Assembly: GCA_964651385.1 (NCBI GenBank)
Contig: CAZYYM010000006.1
Span: 1-64,000, forward strand
Reading direction: 5' to 3'
Length of the DNA stretch: 64,000 nt
Source of the DNA: GCA-001735895 sp964651385
GTDB taxonomy: Bacteria > Pseudomonadota > Gammaproteobacteria > GCA-001735895
The first letter of the stretch is position 1. Each line of letters starts with the position of its first letter. The notes beneath the pieces were generated by a model, which saw only the letters and a program-made list of their open reading frames with translations, searched no databases and had not been told where the DNA came from. The translations under genes and the position numbers were made by a program. Of this stretch, positions 19,344-29,873 are shown piece by piece.

Positions 19344-19821
19344 TGTTGAGACTACCGACCTTATCCAGACTAAACTGAGGTTTCAAATCTGCAGCGATAG
19401 CATCAAGATTGGGGATAACCCGGGAAAATTGATCATCATCAAGTCGGGACAGTAGATAGGGACTTAAATTGTTGTCACTACCTGATTCCATTTTGTCCGA
19501 TTCGGCCAGATAGGCACGCGGAATGTCCTGCATATGTAAACCGATATAAGGTAGATGATCGTCCTTTTCGGGATTATAAATGATACCAATGCGCGATCTG
19601 GGACCAACGTGCAGCGTATCGACACCACACAATTGCTCTACAGATATTACCGGCACGTAGATACCGCGCCATGAAACGACACCGAGAAACCATTCACTCG
19701 CCTCATCGAGCCTCCTTGGCTCCGAATAACCGATAATTTCCGCTACACCTGAATTCGGCATAACCAGATTGATCGATGACATTGGCAAAAGCATACAGCG
19801 TACCGCCTCACTATCATTCAT
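19333..19821 (-). CDS. chpC: CheW-domain protein of the Pil-Chp system (ChpC-like)
   Basis: A 162-residue protein with a single CheW-like SH3 adaptor domain: MLLPMSSINLVMPNSGVAEII, then FLGVVSWRGIYVPVISVEQL. It starts three bases after the chpA stop, the same position as chpC in the Pseudomonas Pil-Chp cluster (there after chpB, which is missing here). It probably couples receptor signals to the ChpA kinase in parallel with PilI. The orthology to ChpC is by position and domain only. Confidence 0.75.
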   Translation of the reverse strand: MNDSEAVRCMLLPMSSINLVMPNSGVAEIIGYSEPRRLDEASEWFLGVVSWRGIYVPVISVEQLCGVDTLHVGPRSRIGIIYNPEKDDHLPYIGLHMQDIPRAYLAESDKMESGSDNNLSPYLLSRLDDDQFSRVIPNLDAIAADLKPQFSLDKVGSLNTSR

Positions 19822-19824
19822 TTG

Positions 19825-22800
19825 CTACGCCCCCAACGCTGACTGAATATTTCTAATTAACTCGTCTTCCTGATAAGGCTTACCCATATATTTAGTGACA
19901 CCGATTTCCAGCGCACGATCTCGATGTTTTTCGCCGGTTCTGGAAGTAATCATAATAATCGGAATTTTCGAATACTGATCCTCATTTTGCATATGCGATG
20001 CTAGCTCGAAACCGTCCATTCGGGGCATTTCTATGTCGAGCAGCACGACATCGGGCTGCACTTGTTCGAGTTGGGCCAGAGCATCCACACCATCCTTAGC
20101 CGTTACCACGCGATAGTTATGCCTTTCTAACAGTTTGCTGGCTACGCGCCGCATGGTGATAGAATCATCGACTACCATGACCGTGCTTAGAGGCAGTTGC
20201 AGGGTTTGTGTCGCATTTTCATCCGTCACCTGTTCCACACGATAAACCACTTTGACGGTACCCGCAGCTCCGTGGCGAACCAGCCCGTTGACATCGAGAA
20301 TGAGAACTACACTACCATCCGCAAGAATGCTGGCACCAGCCAGACCCTTAACCTGGCTAAGCTGCTTACCCAGTGATTTAACAACAATTTCACGGTTTCC
20401 AAGCAGCTCATCGACATGCAGTGCAACGCGCACATCACCGGAGCGAATCAGAATGACCGGTTGTTTGAATTGCTCATCCGGGGCGTTGAACTGCGAACTA
20501 GCGCCAACCAGCTGTGGTAAATAATGCAAGGAGAATTTCTGTCCTGCAAATTCCAGCCCTGGATTATCCGATTGATAATGCTCAACCAGTTTATAGGTCT
20601 CCAGGCGAGTAATTCCTTCGATATTAATCAATGGTATCGCATAGGTTTCGTCACCGGTTTTAACCAAAATCGCCTGATTAATAGACAACGTGAAAGGTAA
20701 CCGCGCGATAAACATAGTACCTTCCCTATCCGTTTCAATTTGAAGGGTACCGCCAAGTTGTTTGATTTCGATATCAACCACGTCCATGCCCACACCGCGT
20801 CCGGACATTTGAGTGACATGATCGGCTGTACTAAATCCGGGCTCCAGAATATATTGCACGAGATCAGCATCGTCGATGGTTTGATCCTGTTCGATCAATC
20901 CCAGTTGCATGGCACGACTACGCACCTTATCAAGGTTAACGCCACCACCATCGTCACTGACCTTTATGACAATATCGGAACCATCACGGCTGACATCAAT
21001 ACTAATCTCACCGACTTCAGGTTTGCCTTTATTAACGCGTTCAACCGGGGCTTCTATACCATGCGACAGGGCATTTCGAATAATATGCTCAAGTGGCGCA
21101 ATCATTCGATCCAGTACTTTGTTATCGACTTCGTTGTCTTCACCGACAACCATCAATTCGGCCTTCTTGGCAAGTTCCTGACCACCCTGGCGTACTAAAC
21201 GGCGCAACCGGGGTAACAATCCGGAAAACTTGACCATACGGCTTTTGATGAGCCCATCTTGCAAATCTGTACTGACACGCGACTGCTGTAATAACAGGGT
21301 TTCTGAGTCTCTTACCTGTTCACCCAACATACCCTGCAAACTGGAAAGATCATTAACACTTTCACTAAGCGAGCGCGACAGTTCCTGAATCATGGTATAT
21401 CGATCCATTTCGAGTGGATCGAAATCATCGTCATGCTTGGCATGAGTCTGGTGACTATAATGGATTTGGGCGTCAGTTTCGGCTTCGAGGCTGCGCAACT
21501 GATTTTTCAGGCGCATAATAGTTTGTCCAAGTTCGCCCAGATGGGAACCCAGGCCAGCTACCTGTTGTTCCATACGTGCTCGATAAATACTGACTTCACC
21601 AGCCGAATTAACCAGATTATCGAGTAAGTCCGAACGCACTCGAATGATATCCTGAGTTTGCCGCTCGGAGGGCTGCTGGCCGAAATTTTTGCCGGAATTT
21701 TCGAAATTAAAATCGATTTCGTCAATTTCAGGCCGGTTATCAGCTTCGACAATTTCTCCGACTAATCCAGAATTGCCATTTCGACGCATATTTTTTAATT
21801 CTGTTACTTTTATACTGGAATCAGCAATCGGTTTATCTTCCTGTACCTCGTTTACCTGCCTGTGTAATAAATCAAAACTATCTTTCAAAAGATCGACCAG
21901 ATCTTCATTTTTTTCGACGCGGTTATCGATAACAGCAATAAACATGGACTCAAGTTCGTGGCTAAGATCACAAATTGGCTCCAGTTCAGCCATTTTGGCA
22001 CCACCCTTAAGTGTGTGTAGGTATCGCTGCAGTTCCATTACTTCGGTGAGATCGAGATTACCATTCTCATCCGGTTCCTCGTCAACCCACCGGTGCAAAG
22101 TATGATCGCTCATTTCCAACAACTCGTTAGCCTCATCGATGAATATCGAGAGTAGTTCGTTGTCAGGTTCCTGGGGCGATTCACTCATCATCGTCAGAGT
22201 ATCGATAAAATCGGAACTCGCCTGATCCTGATCATCGGGTAATTCGACGGTATGTTCTTCCAGGTCCTCGGCCAACTCCAAAAGTCTATTCTGCAAATCT
22301 TCCGGGATAGGCGGAAGGCGCCTGGTTTCCACCAGTTCCGAGGTTAAATCTCTCAGCGCCTGATAACCCTCGCGATACAAGTTTATAATGTCCTGATCAA
22401 ACGCCAGGGATTGCGTCACAGCAGCCTTAAGGGGTTTTTCCAGTAGAGACGCGAGTTCACCGATGCTACTGATATCGGCCGTACGTGATGCACCATGGAT
22501 GGTATGCAGTGCCCGATACATATCTTCCGTCGGTACTAGCTCTGATTTATTTTCTGCGGTCTCAAGGGCGGAATTTACTGTGCTTAGGTGCTGCTCTACT
22601 TCTTGTTGGTAGATGGTTAGAAGTTCGGGATCGATCGACAGGACGGTTTCTTCGAGCCGCTCTTGGCGACTGGCCACCCGATTCCCTACCCCCTCGCCAG
22701 GCATATCGCTTCTTGTCGCCGCTACGAAAGGGTCAGGGCGGGACTCCTCGACGTCAATTGATTCTTCATCTATCTGCTGTTCAAGCCCTTTAATCGCAAG

Positions 22801-25800
22801 TTCTTCTTCCAGGACTAATTCTGACAAATCTTCAAAGTCTTCTTCAACCAGGTCATCTTCACTGACTTCGTAAGAAATTTCATCTACTGGTGAATCGTCC
22901 AGGGGTGACAAAGATTCAAACTCAGAATCATTGGCAGACATATCAATGCATTCTTCAAGCTCGGGCTTTGCTTCGAGTGTACGAAGCTGTTCTTCCACGG
23001 CCTGGAAGTCCGACTCCGATCTATCCGCTTTGTTTTCAATTCCGGTTTCGAGTGCGTAATCCTGAGCAGCAACCGTATCCGGAATTACCAACGTTTCTTC
23101 GATCCCGCCTCCTGGCCTGTTATTCAGACCATGCATATCAACCTGATCATATTTAGAAAGATCAATAGCTGCCCTGTCTTCGTCTGAAATCACAACAGTT
23201 TTCTCCAGGGACTCCCCTGCAGGAAAAATTGTTTCAATTAGCGCATCCGACGCATGGTTGTTTTCGTTCCTATCTACTATATGATCGTAAGGCGATTCGA
23301 TAGCTCGCATAACGCCGGTACGTTCAATGCGAACCTGATCCGCATCAAAGGTTGCCAAAGCGCGGGCTAGTCCACGTAAATAGGCAATATCCGACACCGG
23401 TGCCTGCCCATTTTTTAGTTCTTCCACCAGTTCCAGTGAGGCAACAGCAGCATTGCCAACTGCATTGATTATAGCGTCATTGGGGGCAATGGTTTTATCG
23501 ATTACGCTATTCAGTAGCTGTTCGTAGTCCCAAGCAAATTCGCCAATCTTTACCGCACCAACCAGTCGGCCACTCCCTTTAATGGTATGGAATGCGCGCC
23601 GAATATTTTTTAGCGCATTCTGGTCTTCTGGATGCAATAACCAGTCCTGTTGCAAACGCGCAATATTTTCAGATTCCTCTTCAGCTTCTTCAAGATAGAT
23701 TTCAAGTATATCGGCATCGCTACCGGGTTTTAAAACTTCGAGCACCTCAACCACCGGTTCGACATCGATACTATCTTCAGTAATCGATGTTACCGACTCA
23801 ATAAGACCATCTTCTTCTAATTCAGCGCTTTGTTCTTGCTTGGCTTCACCTTCGTAGACATCGAGAACGGCATGAATATCTTCCAGCTCACCACTAATTT
23901 CACTGACTATTTCATCATCTGCAGTTGTGTCTTCAAGCCCGAATTCTGAATCCGGTTCAATTGGATATTCGGCTACAACAATAGGGTCAGCCGAATCCAC
24001 GGAGAGAGTCTCGTCAGCATCGGATTGATCGTCAATTTCAGGAGAAAAGCCAGCAACACTTGTAACCTCGTCGGTTAACTCTAATTCCTGCGACTCCTCT
24101 GCGGTCAATTCGGTATCGAGAAATTCAAGCTCCAATCCTACAGGACCTTCAACCGGTGGCGAGGTTAATTCAGGTGCCGAATCAGAACCCGGATCATCTG
24201 TATCGGCAATGACTAGTTCACTCCCGTCTTCCACCACCGAGTTTGCACGCTGCTCGGCGCTCTGCAATAGTGCCTGCAACTGCGTATCGGCTAAATCAAG
24301 GATATTATTAGCATCACCACGATGTTCGCCAAGCGCCTCAAGATAATACTCAAGACTGACCACAACCTGCGAAAGCGCATCCAGTCGAGCGGCATCCATG
24401 AATTCGACGACATCGTAATCTTTCAAATACTTCAGCAAACCTTCAACTACCGCGACCGCACGTGCCTGATTGAGTAAAACCAGCGCCCCTTTAGACTCCT
24501 CCATGAGTTCAATACAGAACTCTATATTTTCACCATGGGCTGGATCTTTAACATACTCAAGTATGGCACTTTTAGTCTTCTGAATATTATCGAGTGCAGC
24601 GGTAACTACAGAAGTTAATACATTGTCGAGTTCATAATCCCGCGAAACATCCGATTCGGAGCGATTATCTTCCTCATTACTGGCAACCGGGCGTTTTTGC
24701 ATTACATTGAGTGCCTGCTCAACATGAATTAACTCGCTAGCCATCGATAGCAATTCTTCTTCGCTGGACAATTGATTACCGGCAACGATTTCTTTTATCA
24801 CGTTGATTTGCTTTTCGATCATCTGACGCTGATGCCCGAGGCCAAGCATGGCTAGCGTGTCGGATATAATATGCAGTTCGTGTGGTACTTCCTTAAGTTG
24901 GTCGGTATCACCAAGATCGCCATTGACATAAACTTCGAGCGTTGATTTAACCGACTCGATATCAACTTTCATTGCCTCGCTAACGGTTTTCAACAGCGCC
25001 TGATTCGGTCCGGCGATATTATCGAGTACACGACTGCGTACCGCCTCGCTCGGTAGAAACTGTTCCAGACGATAGGCCGTTTTTATTGCCAGTGCTTTTG
25101 GCCCCTCGCATTCAGGCTGAGCGATATAAAACAGGAAGTTTTTAATTAAATCAATTGGCTGTCGTTTAAGCAATCCTTGTTCGCCGATAAGCAATACTAC
25201 TCGAAACAGCGCATCTACTTTACCGAGCAGATTTTTAATCGATGCCCCTAATTCCAACTGCTGGCGAGAAACAGATTCTATAAGCGCGCCAATTATCCAC
25301 CATATGCGAGCCACCTGCTCGCTAAAAGACTTTTCTTCAAATGTTTCACAGACTTTTTCGAGGCGTTTAAGGTTTTCTTCAACGGCTTCCTCCTTGATTA
25401 TTTTCAATAAGGCAAACTGGTAGATTGGTCGTAGTTTTTTGGCATATAACTTTGAAACCTGGTTATCTTTGGGATCGATAGCATCCGCATCAGCACTACC
25501 CTGATGCACGGATAAATCCGGCAAAAAAAGCAGCTTTTCGGAAAACATATCCTGATTTTTGACAGCACGAATATCATTGAGCAACGGTAATATCGCGATC
25601 GGTATATCCCTATGACCGGACTGAATATGCTCGAGATAATCGGGTAACTGCAACACCGCTCGCAGCATGACTTCCAGTGCTTGATCATCCTGCACCTGTT
25701 TATTTTCGATGAGGTGATCGCAGAGTGTGCCCATTTCCTCTGTCAACATAGCTGCGCCATATTGCTCGATCATCATCAACACGCCCTGGACTACACCCAG

Positions 25801-25947
25801 TCGTTCCTTGATCAATTCCAGCAGATTCTCATTCTCTGCTTCAATATACTGCTTGAGGTTTATGTTTATCTCGGCAAGATTATCGTCAATGGATTTTTTA
25901 ACCCACCCGAGTGCACTATGCTTAATCGATGTCTGCCGACGGCTCAT
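19825..25947 (-). CDS. chpA: hybrid sensor kinase ChpA of the type IV pilus chemosensory system
   Basis: A 2040-residue CheA-like kinase. The N-terminal region matches the ChpA scaffold (VLMMIEQYGAAMLTEEMG, LPDYLEHIQSGHRD). A long acidic linker follows. Three histidine phosphotransfer domains keep the histidine: AFHTIKGSGR near 786, ALHTIHGASR near 1150 and YLHTLKGGAK near 1311. Next come the dimer helix, an HATPase domain (HIIRNALSHGIE near 1622, DDGGGVN, GRGVGMDVV), a CheW domain and a C-terminal receiver with the phospho-aspartate in LLDIEMPRMDG near 1971. P. aeruginosa ChpA (about 2470) has more transfer domains. It governs pilus extension and retraction and cAMP signalling there. Confidence 0.92.
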   Translation of the reverse strand: MSRRQTSIKHSALGWVKKSIDDNLAEININLKQYIEAENENLLELIKERLGVVQGVLMMIEQYGAAMLTEEMGTLCDHLIENKQVQDDQALEVMLRAVLQLPDYLEHIQSGHRDIPIAILPLLNDIRAVKNQDMFSEKLLFLPDLSVHQGSADADAIDPKDNQVSKLYAKKLRPIYQFALLKIIKEEAVEENLKRLEKVCETFEEKSFSEQVARIWWIIGALIESVSRQQLELGASIKNLLGKVDALFRVVLLIGEQGLLKRQPIDLIKNFLFYIAQPECEGPKALAIKTAYRLEQFLPSEAVRSRVLDNIAGPNQALLKTVSEAMKVDIESVKSTLEVYVNGDLGDTDQLKEVPHELHIISDTLAMLGLGHQRQMIEKQINVIKEIVAGNQLSSEEELLSMASELIHVEQALNVMQKRPVASNEEDNRSESDVSRDYELDNVLTSVVTAALDNIQKTKSAILEYVKDPAHGENIEFCIELMEESKGALVLLNQARAVAVVEGLLKYLKDYDVVEFMDAARLDALSQVVVSLEYYLEALGEHRGDANNILDLADTQLQALLQSAEQRANSVVEDGSELVIADTDDPGSDSAPELTSPPVEGPVGLELEFLDTELTAEESQELELTDEVTSVAGFSPEIDDQSDADETLSVDSADPIVVAEYPIEPDSEFGLEDTTADDEIVSEISGELEDIHAVLDVYEGEAKQEQSAELEEDGLIESVTSITEDSIDVEPVVEVLEVLKPGSDADILEIYLEEAEEESENIARLQQDWLLHPEDQNALKNIRRAFHTIKGSGRLVGAVKIGEFAWDYEQLLNSVIDKTIAPNDAIINAVGNAAVASLELVEELKNGQAPVSDIAYLRGLARALATFDADQVRIERTGVMRAIESPYDHIVDRNENNHASDALIETIFPAGESLEKTVVISDEDRAAIDLSKYDQVDMHGLNNRPGGGIEETLVIPDTVAAQDYALETGIENKADRSESDFQAVEEQLRTLEAKPELEECIDMSANDSEFESLSPLDDSPVDEISYEVSEDDLVEEDFEDLSELVLEEELAIKGLEQQIDEESIDVEESRPDPFVAATRSDMPGEGVGNRVASRQERLEETVLSIDPELLTIYQQEVEQHLSTVNSALETAENKSELVPTEDMYRALHTIHGASRTADISSIGELASLLEKPLKAAVTQSLAFDQDIINLYREGYQALRDLTSELVETRRLPPIPEDLQNRLLELAEDLEEHTVELPDDQDQASSDFIDTLTMMSESPQEPDNELLSIFIDEANELLEMSDHTLHRWVDEEPDENGNLDLTEVMELQRYLHTLKGGAKMAELEPICDLSHELESMFIAVIDNRVEKNEDLVDLLKDSFDLLHRQVNEVQEDKPIADSSIKVTELKNMRRNGNSGLVGEIVEADNRPEIDEIDFNFENSGKNFGQQPSERQTQDIIRVRSDLLDNLVNSAGEVSIYRARMEQQVAGLGSHLGELGQTIMRLKNQLRSLEAETDAQIHYSHQTHAKHDDDFDPLEMDRYTMIQELSRSLSESVNDLSSLQGMLGEQVRDSETLLLQQSRVSTDLQDGLIKSRMVKFSGLLPRLRRLVRQGGQELAKKAELMVVGEDNEVDNKVLDRMIAPLEHIIRNALSHGIEAPVERVNKGKPEVGEISIDVSRDGSDIVIKVSDDGGGVNLDKVRSRAMQLGLIEQDQTIDDADLVQYILEPGFSTADHVTQMSGRGVGMDVVDIEIKQLGGTLQIETDREGTMFIARLPFTLSINQAILVKTGDETYAIPLINIEGITRLETYKLVEHYQSDNPGLEFAGQKFSLHYLPQLVGASSQFNAPDEQFKQPVILIRSGDVRVALHVDELLGNREIVVKSLGKQLSQVKGLAGASILADGSVVLILDVNGLVRHGAAGTVKVVYRVEQVTDENATQTLQLPLSTVMVVDDSITMRRVASKLLERHNYRVVTAKDGVDALAQLEQVQPDVVLLDIEMPRMDGFELASHMQNEDQYSKIPIIMITSRTGEKHRDRALEIGVTKYMGKPYQEDELIRNIQSALGA

Positions 25948-25969
25948 TTCGTGTTACACCTGCTCCGAC

Positions 25970-28114
25970 TCAGGATCCCATTAAATCACGTGACGCCAAC
26001 TTATCGCGATTTACCACCACGGTGCTTTCCATTGAGCCGATGCCCGGCAATTTAAAGCCCGCTACCGATTTTTGCATTGCATTAACCATTTGCGTAAGTT
26101 CGCCAATTGAATTCGATGCCTGAGTTGAACCTGTCGAAGTCTTCTGAGTAATATCCTGTATTACATCCATTGTTCGGGTAATTTTGACACTCTCGTCGGC
26201 CTGCGATTTGGTTGCATCAGAAATTTCCAGGATACGCTGGGCGAGATTCATGGATACCTGCTCAATTCGGTCGAGTGCGCTACCTGCATTCTCGGTTAGC
26301 TTGGCGCCCTTTACCACGTTTGCGGTACTTTGCTCCATAGAAACTGTGGCTTCGTTGGTATCGGCCTGAATGGTTTTTACGAGGGCCTCAATTTGTTTGG
26401 TTGCATCACCCGTTCGTTCTGCAAGTCGCTGAACCTCGTCTGCAACTACGGCGAAACCACGACCGGCCTCACCCGCCATCGATGCCTGTATGGCGGCATT
26501 TAATGCGAGAATGTTGGTCTGATCCGAGATTTCCGTAATCAAATTAACAATATCACCGATTTCCTGAGACGATTCGCCGAGTCGCTTGATTCGTTTTGAA
26601 GTTTCCTGAATCTGCTCACGAATGGTTTCCATACCGGCGATCGTCTGACGCACTGTCTCGCCCCCTTTGTGTGCAATGCTCACCGACTTCCGCGCCACTT
26701 CGGCCGAGTCGGCCGCTTTTTCCGATACATCAAGCATGGATTGTGAAATCGTTGTAATGGTTTCACTGGCGCCGGTAATCTCTCGTGTTTGCTCGGTACT
26801 GGCCCTGGCAAGCTGGCCGGTCGTGCCCTGGGTATTCTTTACAGCACTACTCACCTGAACAGCAGTTTGATTGATAGTGCCCACCAGATCTCGCAAAGCG
26901 TCGATTGAGTAATTTACGGAATCGGCTATGGCGCCAGTGATATCCTCGGTAACTGTCGTATGTGTTGACAGATCACCATCCGCAAGATTAGTCATTTCAT
27001 CAAGTAATCGTAATATCGCGCGCTGATTCTTATCATTCTGATTCTGTAAACCAGATAGACGATCACGCGATTCACTCACCATAGACAATACCATCATAAT
27101 CAGTAATGCCAATGACAGGACGCCAAAACCATAACCAGTGATCGATAAAATCCGAAATTGTCCATCCTGACCCTTAATGCGTTCAATCAAACGGCTGGTA
27201 GCGGCCAGCAGTGAGGCACTAGATTGCTGGATATTTTCTACCGATTTATGAACCTTTGAATATTTCGCCGAAAAATTCAGGACGACATTTATACTATTAT
27301 TGGCTACGTCGAACACATCGGCTGATTTGAGCAGGGATCCAACCAGTTTCGTATCGGTAACACGACTGACACCCAATGATGTATTTCCCTTAAGCAGTGC
27401 TAGTAATAATGTCTCAACTTCGCTACTGTCAGAGGCAAGTTGTTCAGCAGCGACCAGAAGCGCCGAACCACCCTCGGTAATTTGATAAAGACTTCCCTTG
27501 ATGCGTTGTATCAAAGCCAACTGCCGCGCAGCAGCAATGATATTGTGGCGCGGCGCATCAACTTTACCCAGGGTATTCATCACCTCTTCGAATAGTGCGA
27601 TCAGCTCGGGTATAGATTCGCTTGCCTGCGTACCTTGCTGCTTTATTTTTGCAACGGTTTCACTCTCATTCAGGATATTACCAATGTCTTTGTTATAACC
27701 GTTCCATACCAATTTTAACTCCGAATACTCGCTGTTATACCTCTCTGGAATTGGTTGTATGTTTCGGAAACTATCACCGGAATCAAGGATGCGCATTAAA
27801 TCTAGAAATCGATCACGGCTCGACTTAAGACGACCAAATCCGTCGGCACTATCTTTGACCGCTTCAGCCGCATTAACCGCAATTTGTTGAGAAACAATCT
27901 GTTGCTCGGAAATAATATTAATAAAGGTATCATTAGGATGTGACAAGACGGATGCCGAAATGAATAACGCAGCCATAACAACAATCGACAAAATCAGCAA
28001 TGAACCTAAGTAGACGGCCTTTTTATTAAACGATTTCCCCGACTGCACTACTGCGTCCGATCCTGTCTTATCCCCTCCTGGAAGTAGATTTCTAATTTTA
28101 TCTAACAATGCCAT
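25970..28114 (-). CDS. pilJ: methyl-accepting chemotaxis protein PilJ
   Basis: A 714-residue receptor. Transmembrane helix 1 is at about residues 33-53 and helix 2 at about 322-343, enclosing a periplasmic sensor with PilJ-type repeats (SEQQIVSQQIAVNAAEA). A HAMP-like linker and long coiled coil follow. The signalling tip is intact: ISDQTNILALNAAIQASMAG then GRGFAVVADEVQRLAERTG. It gathers pilus or surface signals for ChpA through PilI and the ChpC-like adaptor. It lies 22 bases before chpA. Confidence 0.93.
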   Translation of the reverse strand: MALLDKIRNLLPGGDKTGSDAVVQSGKSFNKKAVYLGSLLILSIVVMAALFISASVLSHPNDTFINIISEQQIVSQQIAVNAAEAVKDSADGFGRLKSSRDRFLDLMRILDSGDSFRNIQPIPERYNSEYSELKLVWNGYNKDIGNILNESETVAKIKQQGTQASESIPELIALFEEVMNTLGKVDAPRHNIIAAARQLALIQRIKGSLYQITEGGSALLVAAEQLASDSSEVETLLLALLKGNTSLGVSRVTDTKLVGSLLKSADVFDVANNSINVVLNFSAKYSKVHKSVENIQQSSASLLAATSRLIERIKGQDGQFRILSITGYGFGVLSLALLIMMVLSMVSESRDRLSGLQNQNDKNQRAILRLLDEMTNLADGDLSTHTTVTEDITGAIADSVNYSIDALRDLVGTINQTAVQVSSAVKNTQGTTGQLARASTEQTREITGASETITTISQSMLDVSEKAADSAEVARKSVSIAHKGGETVRQTIAGMETIREQIQETSKRIKRLGESSQEIGDIVNLITEISDQTNILALNAAIQASMAGEAGRGFAVVADEVQRLAERTGDATKQIEALVKTIQADTNEATVSMEQSTANVVKGAKLTENAGSALDRIEQVSMNLAQRILEISDATKSQADESVKITRTMDVIQDITQKTSTGSTQASNSIGELTQMVNAMQKSVAGFKLPGIGSMESTVVVNRDKLASRDLMGS

Positions 28115-28146
28115 TGGTCTCTCTTTATGACGGCCTTACAGGTCCT

Positions 28147-28680
28147 TTATACAACGCGAATGAACTGGTCGGTTTTTACCAGTTTTTCGACACTAACTAC
28201 GTTCCAACGCTGCACCTGATCGGCGAAAACGCCTGCCAGATAATGACTGACCGCATTTATATTCGGGTCAGATTCTTTGATATACTCTTCCGGTTTAAAG
28301 CGGCGCAAACCATATACCTCCTCGACCAGCAAGCCTGCCGCGACACCGAGTACATTAATAATTAACACTCGGCTTTCCTTCTGTATACGAGTGGATTGAT
28401 TAAACAAAAAAGCTTTCATATCAAGTACCGGCATTAAACTACCCCGCACATTAGCCAACCCTTTCACCCAACTTTTAACTCCTGGTACCCGAATCGTTTC
28501 AGGTGGCGGCAATATCTCTGAAACTTCATCCATCCTGGCAAGCAAAGGGATACCATTAATTTTGAAACCTATACCTATCCAGTCTTCGACGACTGTACTA
28601 TTTACCGGCAAACCACTAGCGTTTTGTCGACAGCGGACATCCAGTGATCGCAGCATTTCAAATGGCGTGGTAATAGCCAT
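28147..28680 (-). CDS. pilI: CheW-like adaptor PilI
   Basis: A 177-residue single-domain CheW protein: GIGFKINGIPLLARMDEVSEI, then VKGLANVRGSLMPVLDMKAFL. In the Pil-Chp system PilI links the receptor PilJ to the kinase ChpA. The start is three bases after pilH and the end is 32 bases before pilJ, so it is within one operon. Confidence 0.92.
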   Translation of the reverse strand: MAITTPFEMLRSLDVRCRQNASGLPVNSTVVEDWIGIGFKINGIPLLARMDEVSEILPPPETIRVPGVKSWVKGLANVRGSLMPVLDMKAFLFNQSTRIQKESRVLIINVLGVAAGLLVEEVYGLRRFKPEEYIKESDPNINAVSHYLAGVFADQVQRWNVVSVEKLVKTDQFIRVV

Positions 28681-28683
28681 TTA

Positions 28684-29049
28684 CTACTCTTCCAGCGCCT
28701 TATGAATTCTGTCAATCAAATCCTGCTCATTAGCAGGCTTGACAATGTAATCGCGCGCGCCCTGCCGCATACCCCAGATCTTGTCGGTTTCCTGATCTTT
28801 AGTGGTAATAATTATGACTGGAATCGATGATGTTTGCGGGTTGCGGCTCAGGTCACGGGTTGCCTGAAAGCCATTTTTACCCGGCATTACCACGTCCATT
28901 AGAATCAGGTCCGGACTGATTTTAGCAGCCAAAGCGATACCTTCTTCGCCATTGGTAGCAACCGAGACCTGGATTTTATGTTTTTCCAAAATTGACTTGA
29001 AGACATGAACTTCCGTTGGTGAGTCATCAATGATCAGAATATGTAGCAT
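28684..29049 (-). CDS. pilH: response regulator PilH
   Basis: A 121-residue stand-alone receiver domain. The acidic pocket is IIDDS near residues 6-10, the phospho-aspartate is D52 in LMDVVMPGKNG, and the conserved lysine is in IVKPANEQDL. There is no output domain, as expected for a CheY-like protein. PilH acts in the Pil-Chp pathway, counterbalancing PilG in P. aeruginosa. It lies 38 bases after pilG. Confidence 0.92.
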   Translation of the reverse strand: MLHILIIDDSPTEVHVFKSILEKHKIQVSVATNGEEGIALAAKISPDLILMDVVMPGKNGFQATRDLSRNPQTSSIPVIIITTKDQETDKIWGMRQGARDYIVKPANEQDLIDRIHKALEE

Positions 29050-29087
29050 AAGTTAATTACCTCAAATATTACCGGTAGAGCTTGTGG

Positions 29088-29507
29088 CTAAGCCCTACCT
29101 ACATGTGAAGTGATAGCCTGGATTAAATCTTCCTTAGAGAACGGCTTGGTTAAATATTCTTCTGAACCAACAATTCGTCCACGCGCCCGATCAAAAATAC
29201 TGTCCTTGCTTGACAGCATAATGACTGGAATCGCCTTGAATATCTGATTATTTTTGATTAGCGCGCAGGTTTGATAGCCATCAAGCCTCGGCATCATGAT
29301 GTCAACAAATATGATATCGGGTTTATGCATGGTAATTTTTGCCAGTGCTTCGAATCCATCAACCGCAGTCACAACTTCGCAACCGACTTTTTTCAATAAA
29401 GTTTCGGCGCTTCGTCGAATCGTTTTACTATCGTCGATAACCATAACCTTAACACTTAAGGCACTCAGGTCGGCGGTGCCTTCTGCTTGCAAAGACTCTT
29501 CGTTCAC
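29088..29507 (-). CDS. pilG: response regulator PilG
   Basis: A 139-residue CheY-like receiver with a short N-terminal extension. Acidic pocket VIDDS (24-28), phospho-aspartate D69 in VDIMMPRLDGYQ, conserved lysine in YLTKPF. It starts with GTG preceded by a strong GGGGGA site. First gene of the pilGHI-pilJ-chpA-chpC operon. In P. aeruginosa PilG promotes pilus extension and adenylate cyclase activity. No pilK or chpB (the adaptation enzymes) follows in this cluster. Confidence 0.93.
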   Translation of the reverse strand: MNEESLQAEGTADLSALSVKVMVIDDSKTIRRSAETLLKKVGCEVVTAVDGFEALAKITMHKPDIIFVDIMMPRLDGYQTCALIKNNQIFKAIPVIMLSSKDSIFDRARGRIVGSEEYLTKPFSKEDLIQAITSHVGRA

Positions 29508-29873
29508 ATATCCCCCAAAGGGTTGAAGGTTGCTTCAGAGCAACTCGATCTTGAATAGATTATATGTATTTTTTCATGTAAAACCATTAATTTATTTAAA
29601 CTAGCTGATGTAATTTCTATCATTCTATCTTATTCCTGACAGGCAAAATTTATCCCTTTGAAATGACCAGATCGAGTTATCGGATTGGTAATATATAGCA
29701 CAAATTTTTATCGTAATCTGGATTCAGTTGGCTTCAGCCATTGCATCGGCAACATATAATTCGGCAGAAAAATTCAGTAGAATCGGCCCTCACTCAAATT
29801 CGTTAAATTTATGTACAATCAATTTCTCACCATCAGCACCACCCTTTCACTTATTACCTGAAGGCGCTAATTT
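29508..29873. other. pilG/gshB divergent intergenic region
   Basis: An AT-rich 366-base gap with promoters for both directions and no credible gene. A perfect hairpin GTTGCT-TCAG-AGCAAC (29529-29544) lies in the pilG leader, about 22 bases before its GTG. On the minus strand TATAAT (29564 to 29559) is a possible -10 for pilG without a good -35. On the plus strand TACAAT (29814-29819) is a possible -10 for gshB, also with a weak -35. Confidence 0.45.
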
